Source: Zingiber officinale
Lineage: Eukaryota; Streptophyta; Magnoliopsida; Zingiberales; Zingiberaceae
Reading direction: 5' to 3'
Assembly (NCBI RefSeq): GCF_018446385.1
Contig: NC_055989.1
Span: 131,219,004 to 131,283,003, forward strand
DNA: 64,000 nt
Part shown: in pieces, positions 43,401 to 55,777 of the stretch
Numbering within the stretch: the stretch's first letter is position 1
Layout: each line of letters opens with the position of its first letter
Translations under genes and position numbers: made by a program
The notes under the pieces: model-generated
The model's database searches: none
The model's input: the letters and a program-made list of their open reading frames with translations, nothing else
What the model was told of the DNA's origin: nothing

Positions 43401-44556
43401 GCTTTTTCAAGCTTATCTAATCTCCTACATTCGATGGACATCCCCATGGCTTGCTGGAATTTGCCATCTGAAATGCACCTGAATCAACAAAATATGCTGA
43501 TACTTTCCTAGATAGTAATAAATAAACATCATTTGTGCAAAATTTCTTAACATACTTGTCAAGTAGTCTTTCCACTATTGCCTCCAACTTTGGATCCATT
43601 TTTGACTGATCTTCACTTGTTGCTGCGTTAGACTTAAGGGTAGCATATTCATCTAGTGCTTTGGCTAAAGGAACAACAAAATGAATCAGAACTGACAACA
43701 ATTGGAAGAGAAAAATGAAATCTCAATCATTTGGCCAGAATCCTATACCTAATAGAGTATGAGCATAATCAGAATCTTCTGATACATCAAATAGGGGACC
43801 AGCACCAAGAGAATAAGACAATGAGTCGTCAAGCTCTCCAAGATAGTAGAAGACCTGGCTAGTAAAAACGAAATGACAAAAGTTAAAAGTCAAGTATCAA
43901 CAAATACTTTGGCACCACAATTTAATTTGTTAAAATGAAAAAGAAAATGAAGGAAAAGGATCGCAGCATCACCTTGGATACCACCAATGCAGCAAGTTCC
44001 CTTTGATCAAACTCCTCGTCTTCATATAAGCTTTCACTGAAAAATATGAAGCTGAATGATACTACTGTAAAAATAAGCACGAAAGAAATCAAACCACATT
44101 AAAGAATTATTTCTCGACGGCGCATAACAATACCACACTTCCAAGCTCAAATGACATTCATAAGCATTTTCTCATCTTAAAAAACACATTGAAACCAACG
44201 TCCAAAGTTCAAGCCATTGTCATGCGAACTGAAAACCCTCATAGCACCTTCCATGATCGCATCCTCCAGTAACTTTCTAAAGATTAACAAACTTCAAGGA
44301 CGGAAACACCAAATCTACAACCTAAACCGAAGCCCTATCCCAAACACAGGAAGCACGTAAAGAGAAAATCAAGAATAAAAGGCCAAATTATAGGGAAATT
44401 CGGGCGAAGGGCTCACATGATGGGGATGCTGGTGGAGATCTCGGGCCAGAAGAGGTGGACGAGGGAGTTGAGCTTCTCGAGGGCGTGGAGCTTCAGCGCG
44501 GGGTGCGGCTCATGGAGCATCGCGATAAGGCCGCTTGCGGAGCTCACAACCGCCAT
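37468..44556 (-). CDS. RPN2: 26S proteasome non-ATPase subunit RPN2/PSMD1 (1001 aa)
   Basis: Large scaffold subunit of the 19S regulatory particle base. Fourteen exons: 44417-44556, 43973-44036, 43749-43854, 43556-43664, 43310-43478, 41223-41357, 40814-41157, 40581-40716, 40154-40402, 39835-40055, 39329-39587, 38806-39038, 38205-38721 and 37468-37791. They total 3006 nt in frame, close to the roughly 1004 aa of Arabidopsis RPN2. The N-terminus [17 protein letters not shown] is family-typical. Exons 9-12 hold the proteasome/cyclosome (PC) repeats that form the toroid, with Gly/Ala-rich turns such as [36 protein letters not shown] and [11 protein letters not shown] variable polar linker sits in exon 7, and an Ala/Lys-rich linker in exon 13. 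Intron 5 (1.95 kb) contains a SINE. No sign of decay. Confidence 0.97.
42660..42831 (-). mobile_element. Au-type SINE in RPN2 intron 5
   Basis: On the minus strand it starts GGGAGCCTTGTCGCAACGG, has a box B-like GGTTCGAATCC, contains GGGTAAGGTTGCGTACAAT and ends near GCACCGGGCTGCC with a short T run. These are hallmarks of the plant Au SINE family. It is flanked by the 13-bp target duplication TTTTGTATACCAT at 42647-42659 and 42832-42844, with no mismatch. Being intronic, it does not alter the coding exons. Confidence 0.92.
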
Positions 44557-45697
44557 CTCTGGGTTCCGTCGTTGATCGCCGTCCAGGGAAGAGAGAGAGA
44601 GAGGCGTGCGGAATCGCTGGAGACTCGGCAACCTAAAAAGATCTATGTTATTATACACTTTTATAAGTTACAGCAATTAGTGCGATAATATTCAATTAAA
44701 TTATTTTAAAAATCCCAAAATAAGTGTAACCATAATTTATCCGTCCAATGAAACTTGTTACGTTCTTATCTCGACCGTACACGATTTACAAGCCCGCCTT
44801 CAAGTAGCTTTTAGAGTGCTTAATGAGCGGATCAATTTTTTTTTTTTCACAATTAATTTCTAAAATAAAATGTTTCTTTCTAATTTATTTATAGAATAAA
44901 TTTGAAGTATAATTTATACCGATCAATATTCATCTATATTGAAATTCTAAGGTCAGGGATGAAATTGAGTTAGTTAATACAAGATAGAATTATTATAATA
45001 GAATAAAGATTTGAATCTCAATAAAATCGAAAAAAAATCCTCCTGAAAAAAAAAATCTTCCTCTATCTTTTTGAGATGATGTATTCCACTTTTGTTACAA
45101 TATATTGAAATTCGAACTTTAATTTTTTTTTTATTTTATATATGCATATCAGTACCTAAAATATTGTAGTTAATTGATCAATTATTTAGAATTACTCAAA
45201 GTATATAAATTTAGTCAATTAGTCACAATTATATATATTTATCTAAAAGTGTTGGGTAAATATAAAGATCAAAATATAATAGTTTGTATTTGACCACTTC
45301 TATCCCTAGCCAACCGTTAGGTTGGCTATAAGTTGAGATCTCTAGTATTCTTTATTCAACAAAATGCATGTCCTATGATATATAAATATATATATTAGAT
45401 ATTTAAAATTTAATTTTTAAAAAAAGCTTGTTAATCGCAAAAACTATTTATAAATAATTGCTTCAGTAGCTTCAAATATGAATTTAACATATCCAAAATT
45501 CTTCAAAATATAATGTTTAGGATCACGAGCAAATGATCATTGTCCAAATGCTTAAGAAGCAAGATTCAGAAGGATATCAAACAAAATAGACATAGATGTT
45601 TAATCCAGAATGTTACCCATGAGTTCTATAGACTCTACAGAAGATCCAGCAGCAGTACCTAAAGACTCCTTAATGACTGGCTTATCGAGTGATTGAA
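44557..45697. other. intergenic region between RPN2 and the cyclophilin gene
   Basis: It contains the RPN2 leader/promoter and the cyclophilin 3' region. It is AT-rich; I see no gene or clear element. Confidence 0.6.
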
Positions 45698-48475
45698 TCA
45701 TAAAGGCAGTTCACCACTGTCAGCGATCACCACTTGGCTTTTAGGCGACCCATTCTGCCTCCCTTCAGCCTCAATCTTGTATACCACATCCATGCCAGAG
45801 ATCACTTTTCCGAAAACAACATGCTTACCATCCAACCTATGAAAAGGAATCAAATCAGCGACTAATAATTCATCATTACATTTGACAAAAACAGTGCAGC
45901 GCATTTCAAATACCAGCTGGTTGTTACAGTGGTGATGAAGAACTGAGATCCGTTGGTGTCACGGCCAGCATTCGCCATCGATAAGTGTCCTGTCAAAAAA
46001 AATCAAGCAAAGTAGAATCACCTATTTGACCATAGCAGTTTTTTCTTGAGGGAAATGATAGTACCTGGTCCTGTGTGCTTGAGCTTGAAATTCTCATCAG
46101 CAAATTTTGTGCCGTAGATAGACTCTCCGCCCATTCCATTACCATGCGTGAAATCACCACCTTGGATCATAAAACTGGGGATTATTCGGTGGAAGCTACT
46201 GCCTTTGAAGTGAAGAGGTTTTCCACTTTTGCCAACACCTTTCTCTCCTATACACGAGAAAATGATTATAATTATCGATATATATATTAACACTATAATT
46301 GCCATAGTATACTAATTAATCTAGAGATACTGATTTAAAATATAATAGATATAGCTTCTAGATTCTAAAAATTTCTTATGATTAAATGCAATTTGTATTT
46401 GATATCATTAACTATTATTTGATGCACATTAATTCAGTTGGGGAAATCATATATGCATCAGTGCTCGAAACCAAGAGATACACCTCTCTTTAAGCTGTTT
46501 CTATCTTCTTTTATTTTGCATTTACATCACAGTCCATATTGTCTAGGAGTGAGGGTAACATTTTTTAACTTCTCAAGGATTTCCATCTTGACATTCTTTA
46601 ATTCTTCCAGTAGGGTCCCAACTATGTGCCTTCCGCTAAACATTTATAGGATAAAATCTAGCAATTTTCAGCAAGCCCAGACCAGCAAAAACAAATGGCA
46701 CCCATATAAAATCATGCATTGCACCAACATCAAAGCATACCTGTGCATAAAGCCCGGAAGTTTTCTGTGTAAGCAGCATAGCACAATATTAGAAAACTAA
46801 AGTAAGGAAAAATAGCTTTGTACAGTACAGCAATTGGTGAGAAATGAAATGAAGCAGCATTTGACAAATACATACCTGCAGTCTTAGGCACAGTCTTGCC
46901 AAATAAGCCCATGACAATCCGACCTGGAATACAACAATTCAAAATCATCGTTAACAACAAGTATTCCTTGTATTTTCAGATATTGGACACAGAATAAGTC
47001 AATAATTAAAGTCATAGGAATACAATGCACATTAGTGATTATGATCTTCTAAAATAAATATAAAGGAATCAATGTTCGAAAAAAGAGGATGGTATGTTCA
47101 AAATATATATGAGGAACAAATAAAACAGTGATGATGTAATATGAGTATTTTGCGTAAAAATTCATCAAATCAAGCCATCCTAGATATAGTCTATGGCTCT
47201 ACCATTGCACCATAAAAGCAAACCAAAGTCAATTACCTCACAAACTTTATATCAAACTGGAAGGCAGAACTAGAGTTGCACACTTCATCTTTCATTGCAA
47301 TCAAGTCAGTTAATTATCAAAACGTCATATATAAATTAGAAAAATACTCATCTCTAGGTAAATATGAAAATTCCTGCTATTTTTAAGCAGTCATTATACA
47401 GTGATACCAATCCATTCTGTAGACCTCACAATCATATAAGCCAAGTCTTCCATTTCTGGTTCAATTTGTTAAAAAGTCAATAACTGACTCAAATCCTATC
47501 TCCTCGAGTAGGTTACTTTGCCATTAAGAAAAAGAATACCACATCTAAATATTTAAAAGCTAAGAGGTATAACATCATCTTGCTACCCACTAAACTAACA
47601 CACGCATAGTCCACATAATTATTACCAATGTTATTCAACAAATTGTAAAGATAAAGTGTATGGAAGCACGAAAATGCATAACATGCGCAGTTTTTTTTTT
47701 TGGGTTCAAGATGGCCACTTCTAAGATCCACAAGGGTTGAGATTGCTCAGCGTACCAGCAGGTTTTCCACCAATCTCAACATCAAAGTAGACCTTGTGCG
47801 TGACTTCCTTTAAACTTTCTTGAGATGCTTTAGCCTGAAATGTAAAGCCGAATTGTGAGCAATCAATAGTCTATTGGTATACAAGTATAGTTCAGCACTG
47901 AAATGTCCAGAAACGACATTGAGATGTAAATCTATTTGGAAATTGAAGGAGGGCATGATAAGTATAATTAAAATGGCTGCAGAACTGAACAACAGCAACT
48001 GGAATCAATATGCACGCAAATATTGAACTTGAAGGAGATGATAAAAATTACAAATCTAAGCAAACTTTAGTGGTGCTTCAGAGGGAAAATATAGTTTGTC
48101 GAATAGGAGAAAACCTAGAGGGGCGTTATTACTTTAAGCAAATCCTGCTTGCTACTGAAAGTGATCAACTGCAAATCATCTAAAACTATCATAAGAGGAA
48201 ATTGAATGCACAACAAATAGATAGGAGACAATCGATCTCGCTACACTCAAACGGGCTAAAAAAGAGCTATAAGACAAAAAAGCCTCCTCCCTCCTATAAT
48301 CGTCACAAACCACGTCTCTTATTCCATCCGATGATCCGGGAACACGAATAGAATGAACTGATGTGGGCCGAATTGAACGGACCGTATGTGCATATATGCG
48401 AACCTGGACGAAGACAACGGCGGCGGTGAAGAGGAGAACCCACCGGAGCCAAAAGGATGCCATTCGCTGCGTCAT
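45698..48475 (-). CDS. secretory-pathway cyclophilin, peptidyl-prolyl isomerase (206 aa)
   Basis: It catalyses cis-trans isomerisation of proline bonds during protein folding. Exons are 48404-48475, 47756-47834, 46876-46923, 46741-46764, 46065-46247, 45914-45989 and 45698-45836, together 621 nt in frame. A hydrophobic signal sequence ([17 protein letters not shown]) precedes the isomerase domain. Catalytic and cyclosporin-binding motifs are present: [23 protein letters not shown] and [12 protein letters not shown]. The plant-type loop [10 protein letters not shown] is present. The C-terminus [11 protein letters not shown] resembles Arabidopsis CYP19-4 and CYP20-1, which lack a KDEL signal. 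Two in-frame ATGs, 48475 (MTQRMAS) and 48463 (MASFW), are possible starts; the second gives a cleaner signal peptide. Confidence 0.95.
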
Positions 48476-49239
48476 AGTCGTCGCCACCTCGCTCTTACGC
48501 TCTCGTCAGTGCGAGATCTGCAATCTGAAGGCTCGCCGTCCTCCTCCTCTCCTAAACCCTACGATGACGCGCAGCGCTGGCCCTGTTAAAAAGCATGGGC
48601 CGGGCAAGCCCAAGTAACATATTTGGTCAATAGCTTCGTGCGAATAATTGTTTTTTCGAGGATATTCTTTGTTGATTTAAATCTTAATTGAGTGGTGATA
48701 GCTAAGTTTAGTGTCCAATGAAGAGAGAGATATTAATTAATAAAATTTATAAACTAAAGTGAATTTTTTGGTCGACAAAAAATCGAAAAAAAAAATCGTT
48801 ATTTTCAAAGGAATTTCTATTATTTCTAGTATTTAATATCTCTGTTATATTATTTGTGACAAGCTGAAAATATACAAAATACTAAGGAACATTTCGAAAA
48901 AAAAGATAGCTCGACCCGTTATGTTCGTGGACGGCGTAGCTCGGCTAGTACCATGATTGTAACGGTTTTCCATCTCGTGTACGTATATAACGGGGCGGCC
49001 GGTTTAAATGGTTGATTTGGACTCGCAGCGAGGTGTTCGGTTCCCGTGCGCCAGGTTTTGCTGGCGAGAGCAGAAACCGAACATGTGGCGGGCGTCCGTC
49101 GCCGCGGCAGCGACTGCGTCGTCGTCGTCTCCGTCGTCTCCCATCCAAAATGTAACTCCGGAGCTATTAAGCCACCGCTCTCCCTACGAGTGCGCAGATC
49201 GAGTTTCGCTTCTGGCCTTGCGACCGCCCTCCTCCATCG
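48476..49239. promoter_or_regulatory. shared region between divergent genes
   Basis: The cyclophilin gene starts at its left and the UPF0114 gene at its right, in opposite directions, about 760 bp apart. The centre (about 48620-48900) is AT-rich and both sides are GC-rich. It is a candidate bidirectional promoter; no specific element was identified. Confidence 0.5.
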
Positions 49240-52200
49240 ATGGAGTCCCTCCCCTTCGTTCTTCCCCGGTTGGGACAGTCCGGAACCCTCACCCTCACCG
49301 GGCCAAGTTTCGGGCGCGGGGTCGTGCGATTCGTCTCCTTCGCTCCCGTGAAGGCGAGCTCCGGTGCCGAGGTCACTTCGGTCTCATGTTCCGCCATTGC
49401 TCCCGCTCCCGATGCCCGACCTGGCCTTCGCAGGACGCCACCGCTGGCTTTGTTGGGAGGAATAGATGACGTGGAAGAGAAGATCGAAAAGGCGAAGGAC
49501 CTTTCTCACTTACGTTAACATTGAAAAAAAAATTGAAATTTGCTCGTCATTTGACACATCGTTGTTTCTTTTTTCAGGTAATCTACAAGTGCCGATTTTT
49601 TGCGTTCCTCGCAGTGGCTGGTTCTCTGATGGGTTCCATAATTTGTTTTCTCAAGGTACGATCGGACTGTTAGATTGCTTCTTTGAATAGTGATGGTGTT
49701 TTGGTTTGCTTGAAGATGCGCTATTTTTTCTTGATCCCATGAAGCAGACCGGTGAGGTGTTACTGGTGTTGACCAAGTCACCGTGACCCGGAGAGAGAAG
49801 AAGGTGAGCTGTCTTTTAGGTAGGTTGAATCACTAGACCTCTAAGAAAAAGCCAGGGAGCCGAGAATCTCCGCAAGTCCCGGGTCAACCATGCATGCAAG
49901 GTGCTAGAAGACAAGTAGAGTGAAACAAAGCGTTATGAACAATCAGGGTGCCCGACCATCTACTCTAACGCTCCAGTCATTCCCTGGCGATGTCAAAAAT
50001 GGAGAAGATAAACAGTACAGAAGAATAATGAAATATGAGTGTATGTAGTAATGAGTATCCAGCATATCTTGACCCGTGGAGGTGGGATTTTTTATAGTAC
50101 GAAGGGGTGATGTGTCACATCCATGGATGTCATAGGAGATGATGCACTTTTGACAAGATGTCATGTCTTGGTAACGAGGGTGTCCCATCGCTGTATCAAG
50201 GGTTATATCACCCATATCTTGCACTGTGGAGATCCTACGAGGATCATGTTATGTCTCACATATTACTCTATGTGTTTGTACAACCATGTGTTCTGAGAAC
50301 TCATGTATTCTGCCAAGCTACAGGGAGCCCACGTGCTCTTCTGGATATTTCGGCTAGGAGAGGCGTTGGGTCGGAGTGGAGCTGAGCCGAAGTGTTTGAG
50401 CGACAGAGCCGGTCGGGAATGAGCTGGATATTCGATCGGGGACCTGAGCCCCTGGGTCAGTATCGGATCAACCGCAGAATGGTGGGTTGGCTTGGTTCGG
50501 TCAGGAAGACTGGCAGGTTGGCTCGGCGAGAAAGACGAGAAGGTCGACTCTGGTGGGTCGGCTTTCACTGAAAACTAGCGAGTCAGATCAATGGGATAGA
50601 GATGGTCCCATTGACCCCTCTTGAATTTAACCTAGCTCAGCATCTAATTGACCTTCATTGCATCTGTGGTAGTTTTTCATACACATCGTATCACAAGCCT
50701 CCCCTTCAAGTCTAGTCGAAGGAGGTGCGAGTCGATTGACTGGACTAAACCTATCGCCTAAGCGGGTGTTGAGCGAGCGATTGTTTGTGTGCGGAGTGAG
50801 TGCCGAGCGAGCAACGGAGTGTTGGGCGTGTGGGGACCACGCTAATAACTCGGTTGAGAGACGCAAGAGTCTGGATGTTTTGCTGACTAGAAGGTCGTTG
50901 GGCACGTGGAGACCACGCTTATAACTCAATCGAGGAACGCGAGAGTCTGGATGTTTTACCGACCAGAAGGTTGTTGGGCGTGTGGGGACCATGCTTATAA
51001 CTCGGTGGAGTGACGCGAGAGTCTGGATGTTTTGCTGACCGAAAGGTCGTTGAGCGCGTAAGGACCACGCTTATAACTCAGTGGAGAGACACAAGAGTCT
51101 GGATGTTTTGCTGATCGAAAGGTCGTTGAGCGCGTAAGGACCACGCTTATAACTCAGTGGAGAGATGCAAGAGTCTGGATGTTTTGCCAACTAGAAGGTC
51201 TTTGGGGCACGTGGGAACTACGCTTATAATTTGGTCGAGAGACGCGAGAACCTTTTTGCCTGTTGTAAGGATAGGGACATAGTCTGAATTTAATTTCTAA
51301 AATTCAAATTCAGATTTATTTGTCGAGATGGCTTAAGCGGATAATCTCAAACTGACAAGCAGGATGGATGAGCTGCTTGGCACAGTTGAGCTGTCGGCTA
51401 GAGCTTCCGATTGGATGGCCGATCAGATGATTGATCGGAGCTGCCGATTGGAAGCCGAACTGTTGATTAGATTGTAGTAGCCGATCAGGCTTTATTTGGC
51501 CAATGAGAATTTCTTAAGTGAAATGGTCAAGGATTGTTCCTGTTTGCCGAGTGAAGCCCAATGAAGCCAAAAGGGGGCTGCTGATCAGATTGTTCCTGTT
51601 GCATTTTGCTTATCAGATGCTAATTTTGCCATTGCCAGTCAGATTGAAGCTGCTTGGATTCTTCAATTGAAGCTTGGAGTTTGTTGACCAGATTTTGCTC
51701 ATTTGATTTTGATTTTAATTGCCGGTTTGGCTTTTGGAAACTTTCCACTTGGAATTTGATGGGCTAACTTGAATTTGATTGGAATTTGTCCCTCTTGGAT
51801 TTAGCTAAATGTGATTGGCTACTTTCACTTTGATTGGAATTACCCATTGAAGCTTATTGGATTGGAATCTCCCTATTGCCGAGTGAAGTCGAGCTTGATC
51901 AGCATGTCACCTTGGATTTTGCCGATCAACATTTGTCACTTTAGAATTGCCGAGTTGATTGATATTGTGCCGATTAATCTGCCGATCGGCTTTGTTGACC
52001 CCAATTAAGTTGCCAGCTGAAGCCACTGACTGACCGGCTATTAAGGCGGTGCCCTTACCTTGGCCTTTGTGTAAATGAAATTCTCTTGGATTTGGCCAAT
52101 TGGGAGAGTGAGATGAGACCGCGCCGGTTGGGCATTTCCATTGGAAGCCGATTGGAATGGGAAGCTGCTCGGATTTGGCTAATTAGAATTTGATTGGCTC

Positions 52201-55200
52201 GTTTGACTATCCCTTTGCAACCGAACGGATTTTGTCATTTGATGCTGCCAATTTTGACTCCATGCTATCGATCGACAAACTTGATGTTACCATTTGCCGA
52301 TCCGATGCTTGTGATGGAGCTCCCAATTATGATGGAGCTCCCGATTAAGTCTTTCCAATGGGATGCTTGTGCAATCAGAGTTGCCGAGGATATGAAGAGG
52401 AAGGATCTTGTTGGGACAATGATCCGTTGGCTTCTAACACAACGGTCGAACGAGAATGATGCCTAAAAATTCTGATTTCTTACTCTTACACTATGGCGGT
52501 GTTGTGTTTGTCGAAATCTTCCATGGTGACGGCAGTGAATTTTTGGTGTCATCCATCTTTATATTTCAGATCATGTGTATGTGTTCCACAGACGACGCCA
52601 AATTTGATCCCGTTTGGAAGCGATGAATGATGGACTACTAGTGAGTTGTTGTTGGAATGTGGACTAGGTTGCCATGACTCAGAGAGCGAAGAAGGTGAGC
52701 TGTCTTTTAGGTAGGCTGAATTGCCAGACCTCCAAAAAGTCAGGAATAGAGAGCCGAGAATCTCCGAAAGTCCTTGGTCAACCATGCCTATAAGGTTGCT
52801 AGAAGATAAGAAGAGGGAAACAGAACGTTAGAGAAATGACTGGGGGTGCCACGACCTTTCACTTCGACGCTCAAGTCAATCTCCGACGATGTTAAAAATG
52901 GAGAAGATAAATAGTACATTAGAATAATGAAATTGAGTGTATAGTAATGAGTATCCAGCATACCTTGGCTTACGGAGGCGAGACTTTTTATAGCACGAAG
53001 GGGTGATGTGTTACATCTATGGCTGTCAGAGGAGATGATGCACTTTTGACAAGATGTCATGTCTTGGTAAGGAGGGTGTCCCATCGTTGTATCAAGGGTC
53101 ATATCACCCATATCTTGCATTGTGGAGATCGTGTGGGGATCACGTTATATCACACAAATGACTCCACGTGTTTGGAAATCCATGTGTTCTGACAACTCAT
53201 CTATTTTGACAATTTACGGGGGGCCCACGTGCTGTTTTAGAACGGGTCTGAGGCCCATGGTCCATGGCTGTATATTCTATCATGTAGCATGATAGCTTAT
53301 GCAGTACAAGGACATGCCATGCAACTCAGATATGGAATGCACTTATTTATCATACACATATAAACTTTCACTTAAAATGAATAAATAGAATCTAAGTTAT
53401 TGATTGTTTGATTGACCAAGCTAAAAAAGTAACCCTGCTTGTTGATTACAGCATATTCCCTCCTATGCTGAAATTTTCAATTGGAGCAAAATACATCTTC
53501 CATGGATGAAGCTATGAGGAGAAAAAGTGGATTGTAAGAGCATAAAACTACTATGATTCCAAAGTCAAAATAGCAAACCATAGTCTTTAATCTTGCAATG
53601 TGAAGATATTTTATGCTTGAACCTAACCCAGATCATAGACTGAGAGTTCCACTAGACCTTGACAATTAGTGTAAAATAGTTTATAGTCCTTAGTGGGATG
53701 AAATTCATTTAGCCAACCCCAGATTGTCAACACTATACATCTTGTTTCTTGTAACGTGTGAAAGGAGGGTGCCTTTCTTTTCCCTCTAAGAAAATTCTTT
53801 GATACTGCATTCAATTCCATTAATATGATTTCATGATTTTCCCCAATCTCCCTTCTATATGTATTTTCGAAATAGGATTGGAAGATTTAAAGCACTTAGC
53901 ACCGCAACCTCCAAAACTCCTACTGCTTCTATTTCCCAAATAGAAAAAAAAACACGTCCTAAGAATTGCTCTAATATATTCAAAAATTGATGAGTTGAGC
54001 TGCTTTCATTGTGACTAAGAATATAATTTTAGCTGAAGTAGCTTACCTGCTATTTTGGTGTTAAGAGTACTGAAATTATGAAAAGAAAAACTCTTGCATA
54101 TTATTTAGTTTTCAAAATGATCTGAGTAGTATGTAGTACCAGTAAAAGTGTAGTGGTCTACTGCTTTATGGTATGGGTAAAAACTTAAATTGAAACTGAG
54201 CTCCCTTTCTGTCAGATTCGTCATAGTTTTTAGCTCTTTTCTTTGGTACTCAGGTACCAAAAAGTAAAAACTATGAACTTTTGGCATTATATGACTATTG
54301 CATTTTGTCAAAGTCCACCTATCTATAAGCATGAAAATTGATGTAACTGAAATTGTTTTCCCCAGGCTTCAACTGTATCTATAAGCATCAAAGTTTACAG
54401 TATGACTAAGTTATTTTCCATGCCAAGGATTAATTTCATCCGTGCTTAAACAGTCACCATTCTTAACACTACCAAGTGCTTCTGCAGGGTTGCACATGTG
54501 TGATAGATTCTTACAGAGAATATTTTGACAGTGGAGCGAAAGTGGTTCTGATGTTGGTTGAAGCCATTGGTAAACCAATATGTATTGACAATTGCATTGT
54601 ATAGATTTTGAAATAGGAGCTTATTTTTCCACACTGTCTACTAGTAAATTATAACAGTGTAAATCATCCATAGAAGTGTGTCCTTATTTTCTACAATTGA
54701 ATAGCCTCTTTATCTCTTTCACAATGCTAGGAGGATATGCAATTCCACATTACAATACCAATCATGTTGTGTGCCTGTGTTCTTTAGACCATCTTATATT
54801 ATGATTCAAAAGTTGGGTCTTAAATTGGTATATTTTTTGGTGGTTGAAGCAGATAGAGATGTTCACGCTGACATGATCCTTTAAAAAAAGTCCTTGATGA
54901 TAACTAAATGTCTAAATCTATCAATAACGTCAGTTATTTTGATTTTTCAGATGTCTATCTTGTTGGGACTGTGATGCTTGTCTTCGGGATGGGTTTGTAC
55001 GAGATCTTCATCAGTAATCTTGACATAGCAAAGATGTCATCCCATGGATCAAACCTTCTTGGGTTATTTAAACTAATGGTTTGTCTCATTACTTTAGTAA
55101 TGATGGATTGTTATTTTAGTATCACTAGTTTCTCAACCACTCAACCCTTTAACTTGTTTAGGAGCGTCCAAGATGGTTGGAAATTCAGTCTATCAACGAA

Positions 55201-55371
55201 TTAAAGACCAAGTTAGGTCATGTGATAGTGATGGTTCTATTGGTTGGAATGTTTGAAAAGAGCAAGAAGGTGACCATATCTTCTCCAACAGATTTGTTAT
55301 GCTTTGCAGCATCTATTCTTCTATCTTCTGGCTGCCTTTATCTTCTGTCCAAGCTTCATTCTACCAAATGA
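49240..55371 (+). CDS. UPF0114 family membrane protein, probably plastid (249 aa)
   Basis: Exons are 49240-49491, 49578-49655, 54488-54569, 54951-55078 and 55162-55371, totalling 750 nt in frame. The first 70 or so residues are Ser/Ala/Arg-rich and fit a chloroplast transit peptide. After DDVEEKIEK come the UPF0114 (YqhA-like) segments: VIYKCRFFAFLAVAGSLMGS, VLMLVEAID, VYLVGTVMLVFGMGLYEIFI, and KLGHVIVMVLLVGMFEKSKK with a final hydrophobic helix, making about four membrane spans. The biochemical function of this family is not established. Intron 1 appears to use a GC donor (49492-49493). Intron 2 (4.83 kb) houses an LTR element (49732 to about 53236), yet the exons around it remain intact. 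Confidence 0.88.
49732..53236 (-). mobile_element. Ty3/gypsy-like LTR element without coding region, in UPF0114 intron 2
   Basis: The left LTR (49732-50695, TGATCCC...TCACA) is followed by a polypurine-tract complement (GCCTCCCCTTC). The right LTR begins at 52605 (TGATCCC) and matches the left one to about 53236, then is truncated. Next to it, at 52586-52600, lies a primer-site complement reading TGGCGTCGTCTGTGG on the element strand, the type used by the Tat/Ogre branch of Ty3/gypsy. The 1.9-kb interior has no gag or pol, so this is a non-autonomous fossil. The LTRs are visibly diverged, which makes it older than the copia element at 4257. It contains a tandem repeat of about 78 bp (50820-51250). 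Confidence 0.75.
50820..51250. repeat. tandem repeat, unit about 78 bp, six copies
   Basis: Each unit contains GGGGACCACGCTTATAACTC-like sequence, then GAGAGTCTGGATGTTTTGC and a GACCGAAAGGTCGTTGAGCG-like end. The copies differ at several positions. It lies between the LTRs of the gypsy-like element. Confidence 0.85.
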
Positions 55372-55583
55372 AGTAAACATGACTGAGACAGCAATTTGAA
55401 ATGTATCCCACTATCTTTTGGTGTAAGGACAACTTTTCTCTAGTGATTCGTGAGTACTTTATCACTCACAGACATGACTCTCAACTATGTATTTGTCGTT
55501 AAGCGCATTTAGTAGAAATGTTAATAAGTGCTATTCTTCTGAACCTTCACTAGAAAATTTTAATTATCATATTTATATGGTTA

Positions 55584-55762
55584 TTAGAAGAGGAGCCTTG
55601 GTGCAACGGTAAAGTTACTGTCCGTGACCTGACGGATTTAGAGAGGTCATGGGCTCGAGTCTTGGAAATAGTTTCTTGCAAAGTAAGATAAGGCCAGCGT
55701 ACAATAGACCCTTCTCTGAGACCCGTATTGGCCGGAGTTTCGCGCACGAGGCTGCTCATTTT
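55584..55762 (+). mobile_element. Au-type SINE downstream of the UPF0114 gene
   Basis: It starts near GGAGCCTTGGTGCAACGG (box A region), has a box B-like GGGCTCGAGTC, the family-typical AAGGCCAGCGTACAATAGACCC, and ends GAGGCTGCTCATTTT. A perfect 15-bp target duplication ATATTTATATGGTTA flanks it (55569-55583 and 55763-55777). It inserted about 200 bp after the UPF0114 stop codon, probably in or near the 3' untranslated region. Confidence 0.9.
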
Positions 55763-55777
55763 ATATTTATATGGTTA

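Noticed and set aside
49008-49469. 153-codon plus-strand frame overlapping the UPF0114 first exon
   Set aside because: A different reading frame in GC-rich DNA; only the frame starting at 49240 joins the UPF0114 domain in phase.
52194-52466. 90-codon plus-strand frame
   Set aside because: Inside the interior of the gypsy-like element, with no domain.
55592-55670. tRNA gene
   Set aside because: tRNA-like head of a SINE flanked by a 15-bp duplication.
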